From an uncultured Oscillospiraceae bacterium (GTDB lineage: Bacteria > Bacillota > Clostridia > Oscillospirales > Oscillospiraceae), in the NCBI GenBank assembly GCA_947632175.1, contig CANROC010000011.1:1-64000 (forward strand): a stretch of DNA of 64,000 nucleotides, in the 5' to 3' direction. Positions 1-8,804 of the stretch are shown piece by piece. The position numbers and the translations under genes were made by a program. The notes under the pieces are model-generated. The model was given only the letters and a program-made list of their open reading frames with translations, was not told the origin of the DNA and did not search any database. Every line of letters begins with the position of its first letter. Positions within the stretch are counted from its first letter, which is position 1.

Positions 1-258
1 ATCCTTCAAAACAACACGGGCAACAAGCACAGCCCCACAGTCATAGCGGCGGCCATCACTACCAGCCGCACGAAGTCACGGTTACCCACCCATGTGTCGC
101 TGGCCGGATTGCCCGGAATGCGGAAACGCTCCATGGTGCTGTTGGAGCAGATCAGGACGATAGACAAAAGCCGCCTGCTTGACCGCATCTGTGCGGCAAG
201 CCCGGAGATCATGAACAAAGTGGATGCCGCCCTCGCCATCAGCGTCGGCGGCGATTGA
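1..258 (+). CDS. MazF/PemK-family toxin, C-terminal part
   Basis: The frame is open at the left edge and ends at a TGA at 256-258, so only the last 85 residues are seen. They contain the family signature NNTGNKHSPTVIAAAIT, then LPTHV and LLEQIRTIDKSRL, which are typical of the C-terminal half of MazF/PemK ribosome-independent mRNA interferases. The catalytic N-terminal strand and any MazE-like antitoxin lie outside the window. It sits 19 bases upstream of a DUF3789 gene at the head of a recombinase cluster, a common place for such toxins in clostridial integrative elements. Activity cannot be judged because the start is missing. Confidence 0.85.
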   Translation: MLQNNTGNKHSPTVIAAAITTSRTKSRLPTHVSLAGLPGMRKRSMVLLEQIRTIDKSRLLDRICAASPEIMNKVDAALAISVGGD

Positions 259-277
259 CATCTAACAGGAGGAGAAT

Positions 278-463
278 ATGCTTACATTAATTATAGGAAT
301 GATGGTCGGCGGTATCGTCGGCTTTTTTGCTTTCTGTCTGCTGACCGCGGGCAAGGACAGCGACAGGTATGAGGAGGAATCAGAACGCAACTCTTTTGAG
401 GACGCGCAGTATGTTCAAATCAGGGACACCGGCACGGAGGTGAGGTCGGATGACCCGCAGTGA
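278..463 (+). CDS. DUF3789-like small membrane protein
   Basis: This 61-residue protein starts at an ATG preceded by AGGAGGAG. Residues 3-24 form one hydrophobic segment with GMMVGGIVGFF, followed by an acidic, hydrophilic tail. The layout matches the short DUF3789 family found in mobile elements of gut Firmicutes; no function is established for that family. Its end overlaps the start of the next small gene by 14 bases, suggesting coupled translation. The family call rests on pattern and context only. Confidence 0.6.
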   Translation: MLTLIIGMMVGGIVGFFAFCLLTAGKDSDRYEEESERNSFEDAQYVQIRDTGTEVRSDDPQ

Positions 464-596
464 ACTGACTGACAACCTGACCTTCGTGTCCGCCGTCCAG
501 ATGCTTCGGCATCTTACGGAGGACAACGTGCTTACGGAGGCCGAGGCCGAGAAGGTGCGGGCGGAGCTTGCGCGAAGGCTCCGCCCCACCGTATAA
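450..596 (+). CDS. SHOCT-like short helical protein
   Basis: A 48-residue protein begins at ATG 450 inside the end of the DUF3789-like gene and ends at TAA 594-596. It is predicted to be almost all helical, with the pattern ML-x2-L-x5-V-L-T-E-A-E-A-E, which resembles the C-terminal SHOCT motif (usually GLITEEE). SHOCT-like peptides are often encoded directly upstream of large serine recombinases in clostridial elements, as here. It may be an accessory oligomerisation peptide, but this is inference. Confidence 0.5.
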   Translation: MTRSELTDNLTFVSAVQMLRHLTEDNVLTEAEAEKVRAELARRLRPTV

Positions 597-598
597 CG

Positions 599-707
599 TA
601 GCTTTCCGCACAGATCCAAGCCATCATTTTCGTTGGATTCGGTGATAGCTATTCGGAGAATGATTTGGTATTGTGGACGCTGACGCTAAAAGGAGGTTAA
701 GAATACT
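599..707 (+). repeat. Duplicated leader, copy 1
   Basis: The stretch from TAGCTTTCCGCACAGATCC to the AGGAGGTTAA ribosome binding site is repeated with small changes at 1254-1356. Each copy lies directly upstream of a recombinase reading frame that starts MEN, so leader and gene start were duplicated together. Confidence 0.8.
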
Positions 708-1208
708 ATGGAAAACGATAAAATTGTGGCATATGGCACCCACGTCACCGTGATCGACAAGGTAACGCCGGAGCCAACGAAGCTCCGCGTTGCGGCCTAT
801 GTTCGAGTGGACAACGGCTCTCAGGACCAAATTGATCTTCTCGGTACCCAAGTGGACCACTACACTAAATTCATTACAGCATATGATGGCTGGGAGCTGG
901 TAGATGTTTATTCCGACCTTGGACCTGCGGGGACGGATGCGGAACATCGGGAGTCTTTCCACAGGATGATCCAGGACTGCAAAGACGGTAAAATCGACCG
1001 CATCTTTGTTAGATCCATGTCTCGCTTCTCCCGGAACACCCAGGAGTGTATCAATTATATGCTGATGCTTCTCCGGCTTGGCGTCACCGTCTTCTTTGAA
1101 AAAGAAAATATGGATACCGGGACAAACACATTCCTGCGGTTGATGACGGCGGCATCGCTTTCCTGCGGGAAAAATCCCGGAACGCTGGTGGAACATGAGT
1201 TGACTTGA
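708..1208 (+). pseudogene. Dead truncated serine recombinase (catalytic domain copy)
   Basis: The 166 residues align over their first ~135 with the start of the recombinase at 1357: same MEN start, YGTHVTVIDK, then the resolvase fold. The active-site motif that reads YARVSS in the neighbour reads YVRVDN here, so the catalytic serine is Asp. After FEKENMDTG the sequence leaves the family and stops, so the recombinase and zinc-ribbon domains are absent. The second conserved arginine motif (SRFSRNTQE) is kept. It arose by tandem duplication and cannot cleave DNA by the normal chemistry. A role as a DNA-binding or dimerisation inhibitor is possible but unsupported. Confidence 0.8.
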
Positions 1209-1253
1209 TTGAATGCACATGAACTTGCGAAAGTTCTGACCGGCACAATGGAT

Positions 1254-1356
1254 TAGCTTTCCGCACAGATCCAGACCCCTTATTTCGTTGGGTTTGGTGA
1301 TAGCTATTCAGGAATTGTTTTGGTATTGTGGTCGCTGGAAGGAGGTTAAAAACACT
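1254..1356 (+). repeat. Duplicated leader, copy 2
   Basis: Second copy of the leader seen at 599-707, ending in the GGAGGTTAAA ribosome binding site that decides the ATG at 1357 as the start of the next recombinase. Confidence 0.8.
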
Positions 1357-2937
1357 ATGGAAAACGTAAAAAATGTGGCATATGGCACTCACGTCACTGT
1401 GATCGATAAAATCGATACAGAGCCGGTCAAGCTCCGTGTGGCGGCCTATGCCCGCGTCAGCAGCGACTCCGAGGACCAGCTCAATTCCTACATCGCCCAA
1501 GTGGACTTCTACACCAAATACATCACCACCCATGAGGGCTGGGAGCTGGTGGACATCTACGCCGACGAGGGTCTGACGGGGATGGAAACGAAGCACCGGG
1601 ACGATTTCAACCGTATGATCCAGGATTGCCGTGACGGAAAGATTGACCGCGTCCTTGTCAAGTCCGTCTCCCGCTTCGCCCGGAACACCCAGGAGTACAT
1701 CCTCTATATGCGGGAGCTTCTTCGGCTAGGCGTCACCATCTACTTCGAGAAGGAGAATCTGGACACCGGGAAAATGTCCAATGAACAGGCCGCCGATATC
1801 TACGGAGCTTTCGCCCAGATGGAAACCACGGGGCATTCGCAGAATATGCGGGTGAGTAACCGGATTCGGATGGAGAAGGGACTGTTCACCCCGCCAACCG
1901 CTCCTTACGGTTATAGGTTGAAAGATAAGGAGCTTGTTATTATACCGGAGGAGGCTGAGGTGATCCGATACATCTTTCACGCATTCCTCAATGGGAGCGG
2001 GAGGGATATTATCGCCAGGGAACTCAATAATCGCGGCGTCAAAAAGAAAACGGAATGCGACACTTGGTATCCAAGCAGTATCGGATACATTCTCAAGAAC
2101 ATTACATACACGGGAAATCAAATATGGCAGAAGTACAACAGAACGGATGTGATACCATTCAGACAGGTACGGAACAAAGGGAGTAAACCGAAATATTACG
2201 TTGAAAAATGTTGCCCTGCCATTATCACCCAAGAAGAATTCGACTTAACACAAGAGTTGATACGCAAGAGAGAGGGGAAAAGAAAAGCTCAAAATATTTG
2301 TCCTAACCCCTTTAAAGGACATATATATTGTGCAGAATGCGGGTGCGTGTGCCGTACAAAAATCATCAACGAAAAAACGTACTGGGTATGTCGGAGGCGT
2401 GACCAAGGCAAACAATTTTGCCAAGTTCCACAGGTCTCTGATGCGGAAATAAGAAATGCCATCCAAAACTTCTGTTTAAAAATGATATCCAGTAAAGGAA
2501 CGATTCTCATTCCTGCCATGGACAGTTTAAGAGAACTGCGGGAACTGAGCGTAAGAAAGAACAGAAAAGTTGCGGATATCGATGAGGAAACAGCAAAACT
2601 TACACAGCGGGATCTTGTACTCACAAAGCTAAAGGCCAAAGGGTACATGGATCCCGCTATTTATATATCAGAACGGAGCATGATCAACAGAAGGACCTGG
2701 GAGCTCCGAAAACTTCGCCGCAGCATCCTTGAAAGCAGTCAGGAGGATGAAACTATCCGAAAGACCGAAATGATGCTTGAATATTTGGAAAGTGAAAACC
2801 AACCAGATCCAACCGATAGTAATATTTTTACAATGTTAATTGAGAAAATACACCTCGCTCCCAATGGTCAGATTCAGATTACCGCTATAAATGGTATGAC
2901 GTTTACGGAAAGTCTGGGAAGGACGGTGAGAAAATGA
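1357..2937 (+). CDS. Large serine recombinase 1
   Basis: A 526-residue site-specific recombinase that would integrate or excise the element. The N-terminal resolvase domain has the nucleophile motif YARVSSDSEDQ near residues 30-40 and the conserved SRFARNTQEY. The recombinase domain begins near APYGYRL at about residue 188. A zinc ribbon (CAECGC ... CRRRDQGKQFC) and a helical, probably coiled-coil C-terminus follow. The ATG at 1357 is chosen over upstream starts because it follows GGAGGTTAAA and matches the start of the dead copy. Its stop overlaps the next start (ATGA at 2934-2937), so the recombinases are translationally coupled. Confidence 0.93.
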   Translation: MENVKNVAYGTHVTVIDKIDTEPVKLRVAAYARVSSDSEDQLNSYIAQVDFYTKYITTHEGWELVDIYADEGLTGMETKHRDDFNRMIQDCRDGKIDRVLVKSVSRFARNTQEYILYMRELLRLGVTIYFEKENLDTGKMSNEQAADIYGAFAQMETTGHSQNMRVSNRIRMEKGLFTPPTAPYGYRLKDKELVIIPEEAEVIRYIFHAFLNGSGRDIIARELNNRGVKKKTECDTWYPSSIGYILKNITYTGNQIWQKYNRTDVIPFRQVRNKGSKPKYYVEKCCPAIITQEEFDLTQELIRKREGKRKAQNICPNPFKGHIYCAECGCVCRTKIINEKTYWVCRRRDQGKQFCQVPQVSDAEIRNAIQNFCLKMISSKGTILIPAMDSLRELRELSVRKNRKVADIDEETAKLTQRDLVLTKLKAKGYMDPAIYISERSMINRRTWELRKLRRSILESSQEDETIRKTEMMLEYLESENQPDPTDSNIFTMLIEKIHLAPNGQIQITAINGMTFTESLGRTVRK

Positions 2938-3800
2938 GTCAGAATCGGACCATCCCATTCGGATATAAAATGGAGCATGCTAAGATTGTTCCAAACGAAA
3001 CGGAGGCCGACACAGTCAATCAGATTTTCTCCCTGTACCTGGAGGGCAACTCACTGCGATGCATATCCGAGCGGATGGAGGCATATGGTGCCCACTACCA
3101 CGATGAAACTTGTGTGTGGAACAAGAATATGATCAAGCGTATTTTGGAAAATGAGCGTTACATTGGAACCTCTGATTATCCAAGGATCGTTGACGACAAG
3201 ACCTATTTAGCGGTCCAATGTCTGATACAAGAAAAACAAAGCCAACGGAAACCACGATTGGAAAGTTTAAAGGAAATCGGGAATAAAATAGTATGCTCAG
3301 AATGTGGAATGATGATGCAGCGCCACACCAAGGCAAGTGTGGTACGTTGGGATTGTGTAAACAAAGAATGTAGTAAATCAATCACGATGCCGGATGAAGT
3401 TCTCCGTGCCAAGCTGGACCATTGCATTACACAACTCGCCATGTCACCCGCCTTGTTGGCCCCGTGTGCCCACGATGAACAGCAGGTAAGCCCGGACGTC
3501 CTCCGGCTCAAAAACGAGCTCACAGCCGCCTTTAACCGTGGCACGGAGAGCCCCGAATATATGCGCTCCCTCATCTTCGCCCTGGCCGCCGAGCAGTACA
3601 ACGCCCTGCCGGATATGAGTCTCATTCACACCCTGAAAGAGCTTCAGGACAGGATTGCCGCCGAGGGCATCACGGAAGATAACCGCAGAGAGATAGAACA
3701 AAAAGTCGTTCGCCGGATTCTCCTTGGCAGAGAATCCGGCGTTTCCATAGAGCTCATAAACGGAAAAATTATATCCAGTAAGGAGGAGGCAGAGCAATGA
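2934..3800 (+). CDS. Recombinase-like protein lacking the catalytic domain
   Basis: This 288-residue protein starts directly in the recombinase DNA-binding domain (IPFGYKMEHAKIVPNETEADTVNQIF). It continues with a zinc ribbon (CSECGMMMQ ... CVNKECSKS) and a helical C-terminus. The resolvase domain with the active-site serine is absent, and no lost N-terminus is visible because the preceding gene fills the space in another frame. It overlaps both neighbours by four bases (ATGA), so it is a planned middle cistron of a triad rather than debris. It may act as a site-recognition or directionality partner of the two catalytic recombinases; this is inference. Confidence 0.8.
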   Translation: MSQNRTIPFGYKMEHAKIVPNETEADTVNQIFSLYLEGNSLRCISERMEAYGAHYHDETCVWNKNMIKRILENERYIGTSDYPRIVDDKTYLAVQCLIQEKQSQRKPRLESLKEIGNKIVCSECGMMMQRHTKASVVRWDCVNKECSKSITMPDEVLRAKLDHCITQLAMSPALLAPCAHDEQQVSPDVLRLKNELTAAFNRGTESPEYMRSLIFALAAEQYNALPDMSLIHTLKELQDRIAAEGITEDNRREIEQKVVRRILLGRESGVSIELINGKIISSKEEAEQ

Positions 3801-5428
3801 TCACCCAACAGCGCGTCGCAAAGAACGTCACCATCATGCCGCCCGACCCGACGCTCGTCCAGCGGGACATCCGCAAGAAGCGCCTCCGGGTAGCGCCATA
3901 CTGCCGCGTCTCCACCGACTCCGATGAGCAGCTCAACAGCTACGAGGCGCAGATCGAATACTACACCGCCAAAATCGCGGACAACCCGGAATGGACCATG
4001 GTCCGTATGTACGCTGACGAGGGCATAACCGGCACCTCGATGAAGAAGCGTAAGGAATTCCTGCGGCTGATTGCCGACTGCAAAAAGGGCAAGGTAGACT
4101 TGGTAATCACCAAGTCCGTCACCCGCTTCGCCCGGAACACGCTGGAGGGGCTCCAAACGGTCCGACAGCTCAAAAACCTTGGAATTGGTGTCTATTTTGA
4201 GAAAGAGAATGTCAATACCCTAAACATGGACAACGAAATGCTCCTGACCTTCTTCTTCACGCAGGCCCAGGCGGAAAGCGAGTCCCTCAGTGGCAACGTG
4301 AAGTGGGGCCATCGGAAGAATTTCCAGGACGGCAAGGTCTACTACCACTACGACAGCTTCCTCGGATACAGAAAAGGGGAGGACGGCCAGCCTGTGGTGG
4401 ACGAGGAACAGGCCAAGATCGTCCGACGCATTTACTCCCAATACCTGATGGGTTACAGTGTGCGAAAGATATGCACAGGATTAGAGGGCGACGGCATCAG
4501 GACGGCACGTGGTACATCGGAGTGGCACGACAGCACCGTCCAGGGCATCCTTCGGAACGAGAAGTACATAGGCGACGCCATCCTCCAAAAGACATATGTG
4601 GCGGATCTGTTCAACCACCAAACGAAGAAGAACATGGGCGAGCTCCCCAAATACTACGTCCACGACTGCCACCCGGCCATCATCGATCGGGTCACCTTCC
4701 AGAAGGTGCAGGAGGAGATCGCCCGCCGCGCCGGAAAGCGAAAAACATCCTCCAGAGCCAAGACGGAGCTTGGCAAATATAGCGGAAAGTACGCCCTCAG
4801 TGAGATATTGATCTGCGGAGAGTGCGGGAGCCCTTACCGCCGCCAGACCTATATGCCAAAGGGCGAGAAGATATATGTGTGGCGCTGCCTCAACCGTATG
4901 GAAAACGGCAAGCGAATCTGTAAAAACTCTCCCACCTTCAGAGAGGAGGTCCTGCACAACGCCATTGTCGCTGCCATGAACGAAATGTTCTCCCAACAGG
5001 CAGCCAGAGACGTGCTACGGGAGAGCGTGGCTACGGTGCTTGCATCCACGCAGCCGAAAATGTCCCTTCCTGCCATAGAGAATCGTATGAGAGAGCTGAA
5101 AGCACGTCAGGATGAGCTTGTGACCCTCGTCTCCTGCGGGGATGCTACATTCGAGGCGGTTGAAACCGAGTTCAGCAAAATAGGTGAGGAGTGGAATGAC
5201 CTCAAGCTCCTACATACCAAGATGGAGTTGGAACAGCCCTCCACCAGTGAACTCGACCAGCGCATGGAGCAAATCAGCTCCGCCATCGACCAGATGGATG
5301 CCTCCATCACCAAATATGACGATATACGCACCCGCCAGCTCATCAGCACCATCAAGGTAGTGGACAAAGAAACTCTCCAAATTCGCTTCAAGGACGGGAC
5401 GGAGATCACGCAACATATTGAGAAATAA
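3797..5428 (+). CDS. Large serine recombinase 2
   Basis: A 543-residue recombinase with all expected parts: resolvase domain with YCRVSTDSDEQ (nucleophilic serine) and SVTRFARNTLEG; recombinase domain from about residue 180; zinc ribbon ICGECGSPYRR ... CLNRMENGKRIC; and a long helical C-terminus with coiled-coil character before a beta-rich end (RFKDGTEITQ). It overlaps the upstream catalytic-domain-less protein by ATGA and is the last gene before a terminator. Paired large serine recombinases acting together are known from ccrA/ccrB of SCC elements; the same logic may apply here. Confidence 0.93.
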   Translation: MITQQRVAKNVTIMPPDPTLVQRDIRKKRLRVAPYCRVSTDSDEQLNSYEAQIEYYTAKIADNPEWTMVRMYADEGITGTSMKKRKEFLRLIADCKKGKVDLVITKSVTRFARNTLEGLQTVRQLKNLGIGVYFEKENVNTLNMDNEMLLTFFFTQAQAESESLSGNVKWGHRKNFQDGKVYYHYDSFLGYRKGEDGQPVVDEEQAKIVRRIYSQYLMGYSVRKICTGLEGDGIRTARGTSEWHDSTVQGILRNEKYIGDAILQKTYVADLFNHQTKKNMGELPKYYVHDCHPAIIDRVTFQKVQEEIARRAGKRKTSSRAKTELGKYSGKYALSEILICGECGSPYRRQTYMPKGEKIYVWRCLNRMENGKRICKNSPTFREEVLHNAIVAAMNEMFSQQAARDVLRESVATVLASTQPKMSLPAIENRMRELKARQDELVTLVSCGDATFEAVETEFSKIGEEWNDLKLLHTKMELEQPSTSELDQRMEQISSAIDQMDASITKYDDIRTRQLISTIKVVDKETLQIRFKDGTEITQHIEK

Positions 5429-5444
5429 GGAAACCAAATAACAG

Positions 5445-5472
5445 CGGAGCCACAAAGAGCGGCTCCGTTTTT
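5445..5472 (+). terminator. Rho-independent terminator after the recombinase operon
   Basis: CGGAGCC and GGCTCCG form a 7-bp stem around a 9-base loop, followed by TTTTT, 16 bases after the recombinase stop. Confidence 0.8.
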
Positions 5473-5489
5473 GCGAAAGGAATGAAAAT

Positions 5490-6344
5490 ATGACGGCAAC
5501 AAAAATACGCTCTCGTACCGGCAACCTACGGGGAATGAAAAAACCGTGGGAATTCGATATCCCACTCGACCATGAGGGTATGACCGTTCGGCATACGGCC
5601 AACAACGCCACTGGTGCAAGGACAACCAGACCCGTGGGACACGTCTCAAGCCAGAAGAAGCGATACTCGCCGAAGCATCTCCGGATGCACAGAATCGCGG
5701 TGCGGCCCTCCCTCCTTCTGCTGGCTTTACTCGCCGCTTTTCTGCTCGGCATTACAATAGGGCTGGTGACGAGGCCGACAACGACGGCGCTGGCGGCATC
5801 CGATGATGTCTCACACGTTGAGACAGTCCAGCAAGCCTCCGCAACGCCCGATGAAAGCCCGGCCCATGAAGCCGCTCCAATAGCAGCCGACCCCGCACCG
5901 GAGCCGGTTCGCCACCGTGATGATATTACGAGCGAAGGCCGGCTTCTGAGCTTTGACCTTCAGGAAGTCATGCAAGACTGCTGTGAGAAATACAATGTGC
6001 CCTACGCTCTGGCTTTGGCCATCGCCGAGGTTGAGAGCCATTTTGACCCGGACGCCAAAAGCTCCACCAACGACTTTGGCCTCATGCAGATCAACGCCAT
6101 CAACCTCGACTGGCTCCGCGATATGGGTATGGACCCTCTGACTCCTGCGGGAAACATCGAATCCGGCGTTTACATCATCGCCCAGCACCTCCAAGCCTAC
6201 GGCGACCCGGAGCTGGCGCTGATGGCCTACAACAACGGTCAGACAGGTGCCAAGAAGCTCTGGAACAAGGGGATTTATCAGACGGGTTACTCCCAAAAGG
6301 TCATGTCAGCGTTTGCGAAGTGGACAAGCATTCTTGGGGCATGA
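5490..6344 (+). CDS. Membrane-anchored lytic transglycosylase (SLT domain)
   Basis: A 284-residue protein with a basic cytoplasmic N-terminus, one membrane segment at about residues 74-92, an Ala/Pro/Glu-rich linker and a C-terminal lysozyme-like SLT domain from about residue 155. The core reads AIAEVESHFDPDAKS with the likely catalytic glutamate at about 182, then NDFGLMQIN and MAYNNGQTGA. It would cut peptidoglycan glycan strands at the outer membrane face, as VirB1-like proteins do for conjugation machines, and such enzymes are common cargo of integrative elements. Broken copies of its 3' end recur at 7618 and 15216. Confidence 0.88.
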   Translation: MTATKIRSRTGNLRGMKKPWEFDIPLDHEGMTVRHTANNATGARTTRPVGHVSSQKKRYSPKHLRMHRIAVRPSLLLLALLAAFLLGITIGLVTRPTTTALAASDDVSHVETVQQASATPDESPAHEAAPIAADPAPEPVRHRDDITSEGRLLSFDLQEVMQDCCEKYNVPYALALAIAEVESHFDPDAKSSTNDFGLMQINAINLDWLRDMGMDPLTPAGNIESGVYIIAQHLQAYGDPELALMAYNNGQTGAKKLWNKGIYQTGYSQKVMSAFAKWTSILGA

Positions 6345-6444
6345 TCCCACGATTTTTGTCCGGGCGATTTAGTAGAATCGCCTCTTGCGGTTTTCCGCCC
6401 TCTGTGGTATCATTACCCTTACCGCATTTCAGGAGGTAAAAACC

Positions 6445-7569
6445 ATGACACGCAAAGAATTGGCGGAGCTGAGGCGGCATTTTAGGCCGGACCGTGTGGC
6501 GGTCCAGCGGATATACGGTTGCTATGTGAACGCCAATAGACAGATCATCGCCTACATAGACGAACCGCTGAGTACCATGGCTCAGAACGAGCAAGAGAAA
6601 TATCTGGGGCTTTTGAAAAAGAGCCTCTCCGGAGCGTTGGGCCGGAACCTCATCGACATTGTCTTCTCTACCCAGCAGGTGGCCGGCAGTGAGGAGCACG
6701 GGCTCTTGATGGAGCTTCGCGCCTCCAAGCTCCAGAATAAGGAGGCGCGGGACAGGCTCTATGATAAAATCATCGCCGCACTGGACATGGAGGACTCCAA
6801 CTATGTGATCCTTCTGGCCTACGACTCTTACGACATTCCTCGGAAGAATAAGGACGGCTCGGAGGCGGACTCCGAGGACGTATATAGCTACATCCTCTGC
6901 GCCGTCTGCCCCACCAAGGACGTAAAGCCGGAGCTCCAGTTTTTCCCCGGCGACAACGAGTTCCACAGCTCCGCCGCAAGTCAGGTGATCGCCCCCACGG
7001 AGCTCGGCTTCCTTTTCCCCGCCTTCGACGACAGGGCCGCTAACATCTACAACGCCATTTTCTACACCCGGAACGCCTCCGACACCCACTCCGACGTGAT
7101 CGACGCGCTCTTCCGTGTGGAGCTGCCCATGTCGGCGGACGAACAGAGGGAAGCCTTTGAGTCGGCATTAAGCGACGCTTTGGGCGAGGAGTGCGGCTTT
7201 GAGACAGTCCAGGCGCTGAACGACCGGATGGCCGCCCAAATTCGGGAGCATAAGGAGGAGAACGACCCCGAACCCCTGACCATGACCGCCGGAGAGGTGG
7301 GGGATATGCTCACGGACATGGGTGTCTCCGGCGAGGCGGTGGAGCGCTTCAAGGCCCGCTGCGGCGAAACTCTTGGCGAGGGCGCGGTCATTAAGCCTGA
7401 AAACGTCATCGATGAAAAGAAATTTGTGGTCAAGGCCAATGAACTCACCGTCTCCGTCAGCCAGGAGGAAAGCTTCCGCCTGGAATCCCGCGTCATCGAC
7501 GGCCGGAAGTACCTCCTCATCCCCGTAGGCGCCACAGTGGAGGTAAACGGCATGGAAACTAAGGTCTGA
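6445..7569 (+). CDS. DUF4317 family protein
   Basis: The ATG at 6445 follows AGGAGGTAAAAACC and gives 374 residues; an upstream in-frame extension lacks such a site. The start MTRKELAELRRHF, the conserved YIDEPLSTMAQNEQEKYLGLLKKSLSG region and the GNNEFHSS-like segment (GDNEFHSSAAS) match the DUF4317 family of Clostridia. It looks cytosolic, acidic and without transmembrane segments. The family has no known role. It lies alone between the transglycosylase and a block of duplicated sequence, 100 bases downstream of the former. Confidence 0.75.
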   Translation: MTRKELAELRRHFRPDRVAVQRIYGCYVNANRQIIAYIDEPLSTMAQNEQEKYLGLLKKSLSGALGRNLIDIVFSTQQVAGSEEHGLLMELRASKLQNKEARDRLYDKIIAALDMEDSNYVILLAYDSYDIPRKNKDGSEADSEDVYSYILCAVCPTKDVKPELQFFPGDNEFHSSAASQVIAPTELGFLFPAFDDRAANIYNAIFYTRNASDTHSDVIDALFRVELPMSADEQREAFESALSDALGEECGFETVQALNDRMAAQIREHKEENDPEPLTMTAGEVGDMLTDMGVSGEAVERFKARCGETLGEGAVIKPENVIDEKKFVVKANELTVSVSQEESFRLESRVIDGRKYLLIPVGATVEVNGMETKV

Positions 7570-7617
7570 GTACTGCCGAATTTTGAAAAACATTGAGAGA
7601 TGAGAAATAAGAAATCA

Positions 7618-7740
7618 GGGGCCTATCAGACGGTCTACTCTCAAAAGGCCACGGTGGCATATACGAAGTGGACGAACCTTCTCGCGGCAAGACATGAACT
7701 TATAAGCCAAGATGTAGTCATTCCCAAAGCGGAAAAATGA
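7618..7740 (+). pseudogene. 3' fragment of a lytic transglycosylase gene, copy 1
   Basis: The 40 codons in this frame read GAYQTVYSQK then YTKWTNLLAA, matching the C-terminus of the intact enzyme at 5490 (GIYQTGYSQKVMSAFAKWTSILGA region). The stop present in the other copy is AGA here, so the frame runs on to 7740. It marks the left edge of the first permease cassette. Confidence 0.75.
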
Positions 7741-7785
7741 TCTCACAATATTTTGAGTATCAATCTTTCCTTTTCCAAAATTCAG

Positions 7786-7794
7786 TGATATACT
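7786..7794 (+). promoter_or_regulatory. Extended -10 promoter of permease copy 1
   Basis: TGATATACT (extended -10) lies 23 bases before the permease ATG. The same sequence in the same place precedes copies 2 and 3 (TTCAGTGATATACT), so the promoter is part of the duplicated unit. No good -35 is seen, as expected for an extended -10. Confidence 0.55.
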
Positions 7795-7817
7795 ATCAAA
7801 GAAGCGAGGTGTCGGGA

Positions 7818-8624
7818 ATGGAATGGATCTGGTACATGATCGCCGCCTTGGGCGCCGGTATCGGGACCGGGCTCGCGGGGCTGTCCGCCGCCACGGTGAT
7901 GGTGCCGATACTGATTGTGCTGTGTCCCTCCTTCTCCGGGGAGACGGGGGTCTATCAGGCCACGGCCATCGCGCTGGCCTCAGACATACTGGGCTCCGCC
8001 GTCACCACCTGGACATACGCGAAGCACAAAAATATCGACCTCCGGCGCGGATGGATCATGCTGGTGTGCATCCTCGCCATGAGCACCATCGGCAGCTATG
8101 TGGCGTACCTGGCGGGGAACGTGGTACTGGGGAGCTTCACGCTTTTTCTCACCTTCTTCATCGGCATCCGCTTCCTGGTGAAGCCCGACACCAGCCGGGA
8201 GCGCCAGACGGCAAAGGGCCAGAGGCTGGACTGGAAGGGCGTCGCCATCTCCCTCTTTTTTGGGCTGACCATCGGCTTCGGCACGGGCTTCGTGGGCACC
8301 GGCGGCGGGATGATGATGCTGGTGGTCTTCACGGCGTTTTTGGGCATGGAGCTGAAGACGGCGGTGGGCACCAGCACCTTCATCATGACCTTCACGGCCC
8401 TGATCGCCTCCGTCAGCCACATCCTCATCCACCCGGCCATCGTTCTGGAAAAGTGGGATGTGATGATCCTGTGTATCGCCGTGGCCACGATCTCCAGCCT
8501 CCTGTCCGCCCGGTTTGCCAACCGGGTCCCCGCGCGTACCGTGGGACTTGCCACCGGTGGAGTGCTGACGGTCCTCGGCGGAGCCATGCTGGTGCTCAAC
8601 TACTGGAGCGCACTCTTTGGATGA
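7818..8624 (+). CDS. TauE/SafE-family permease, copy 1
   Basis: A 268-residue polytopic membrane protein of the sulfite/organosulfonate exporter family (TSUP). It has two similar halves, each with a glycine-rich motif (GAGIGTGLAGLSAATVMVP near the N-terminus and GFGTGFVGTGGGMMML near residue 155), and 8 or so membrane segments. Members move sulfite, sulfoacetate or related anions; the substrate here is unknown. The ATG at 7818 is chosen because all three copies start there and share the GCGAGGTGTCGG ribosome-binding region. Copies 2 and 3 differ by only a few residues although many synonymous bases differ. Confidence 0.88.
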   Translation: MEWIWYMIAALGAGIGTGLAGLSAATVMVPILIVLCPSFSGETGVYQATAIALASDILGSAVTTWTYAKHKNIDLRRGWIMLVCILAMSTIGSYVAYLAGNVVLGSFTLFLTFFIGIRFLVKPDTSRERQTAKGQRLDWKGVAISLFFGLTIGFGTGFVGTGGGMMMLVVFTAFLGMELKTAVGTSTFIMTFTALIASVSHILIHPAIVLEKWDVMILCIAVATISSLLSARFANRVPARTVGLATGGVLTVLGGAMLVLNYWSALFG

Positions 8625-8638
8625 ATGAGCCAAAACCC

Positions 8639-8693
8639 AAATCCGTTGCGCCGCAAGGCTTTTGAAAAGTAGGATTTTTAACCACTTATTCCA
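8639..8693 (+). repeat. Tail repeat R1
   Basis: A 55-base conserved block that begins 14 bases after the permease stop. It holds a near-palindrome TTGCGCCGCAAGG, a CTTTT stretch, the constant TAGGATTTTTAACCACTTA and ends TTCC. Copies lie at 10742, 15001 (partial), 16212 and 22470. In each case the block is followed by a hairpin and a new gene module. Confidence 0.9.
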
Positions 8694-8699
8694 AGCGGT

Positions 8700-8739
8700 A
8701 AGCTACATTTCAGTCTTTCAAGAGATTGGAATGTAGCTT
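8700..8739 (+). terminator. Hairpin after R1
   Basis: AAGCTACATT pairs with AATGTAGCTT, with an inner CAGTCT/AGATTG stem, followed by ATTTCTTT. It is a probable terminator for permease copy 1. The stem sequence is unrelated to the hairpins after the other tail repeats. Confidence 0.65.
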
Positions 8740-8804
8740 ATTTCTTTATCAAAACCTTCGTGTTATACTGCACATACAGATGCAGAAAATACGGAGGTTT
8801 TGCT

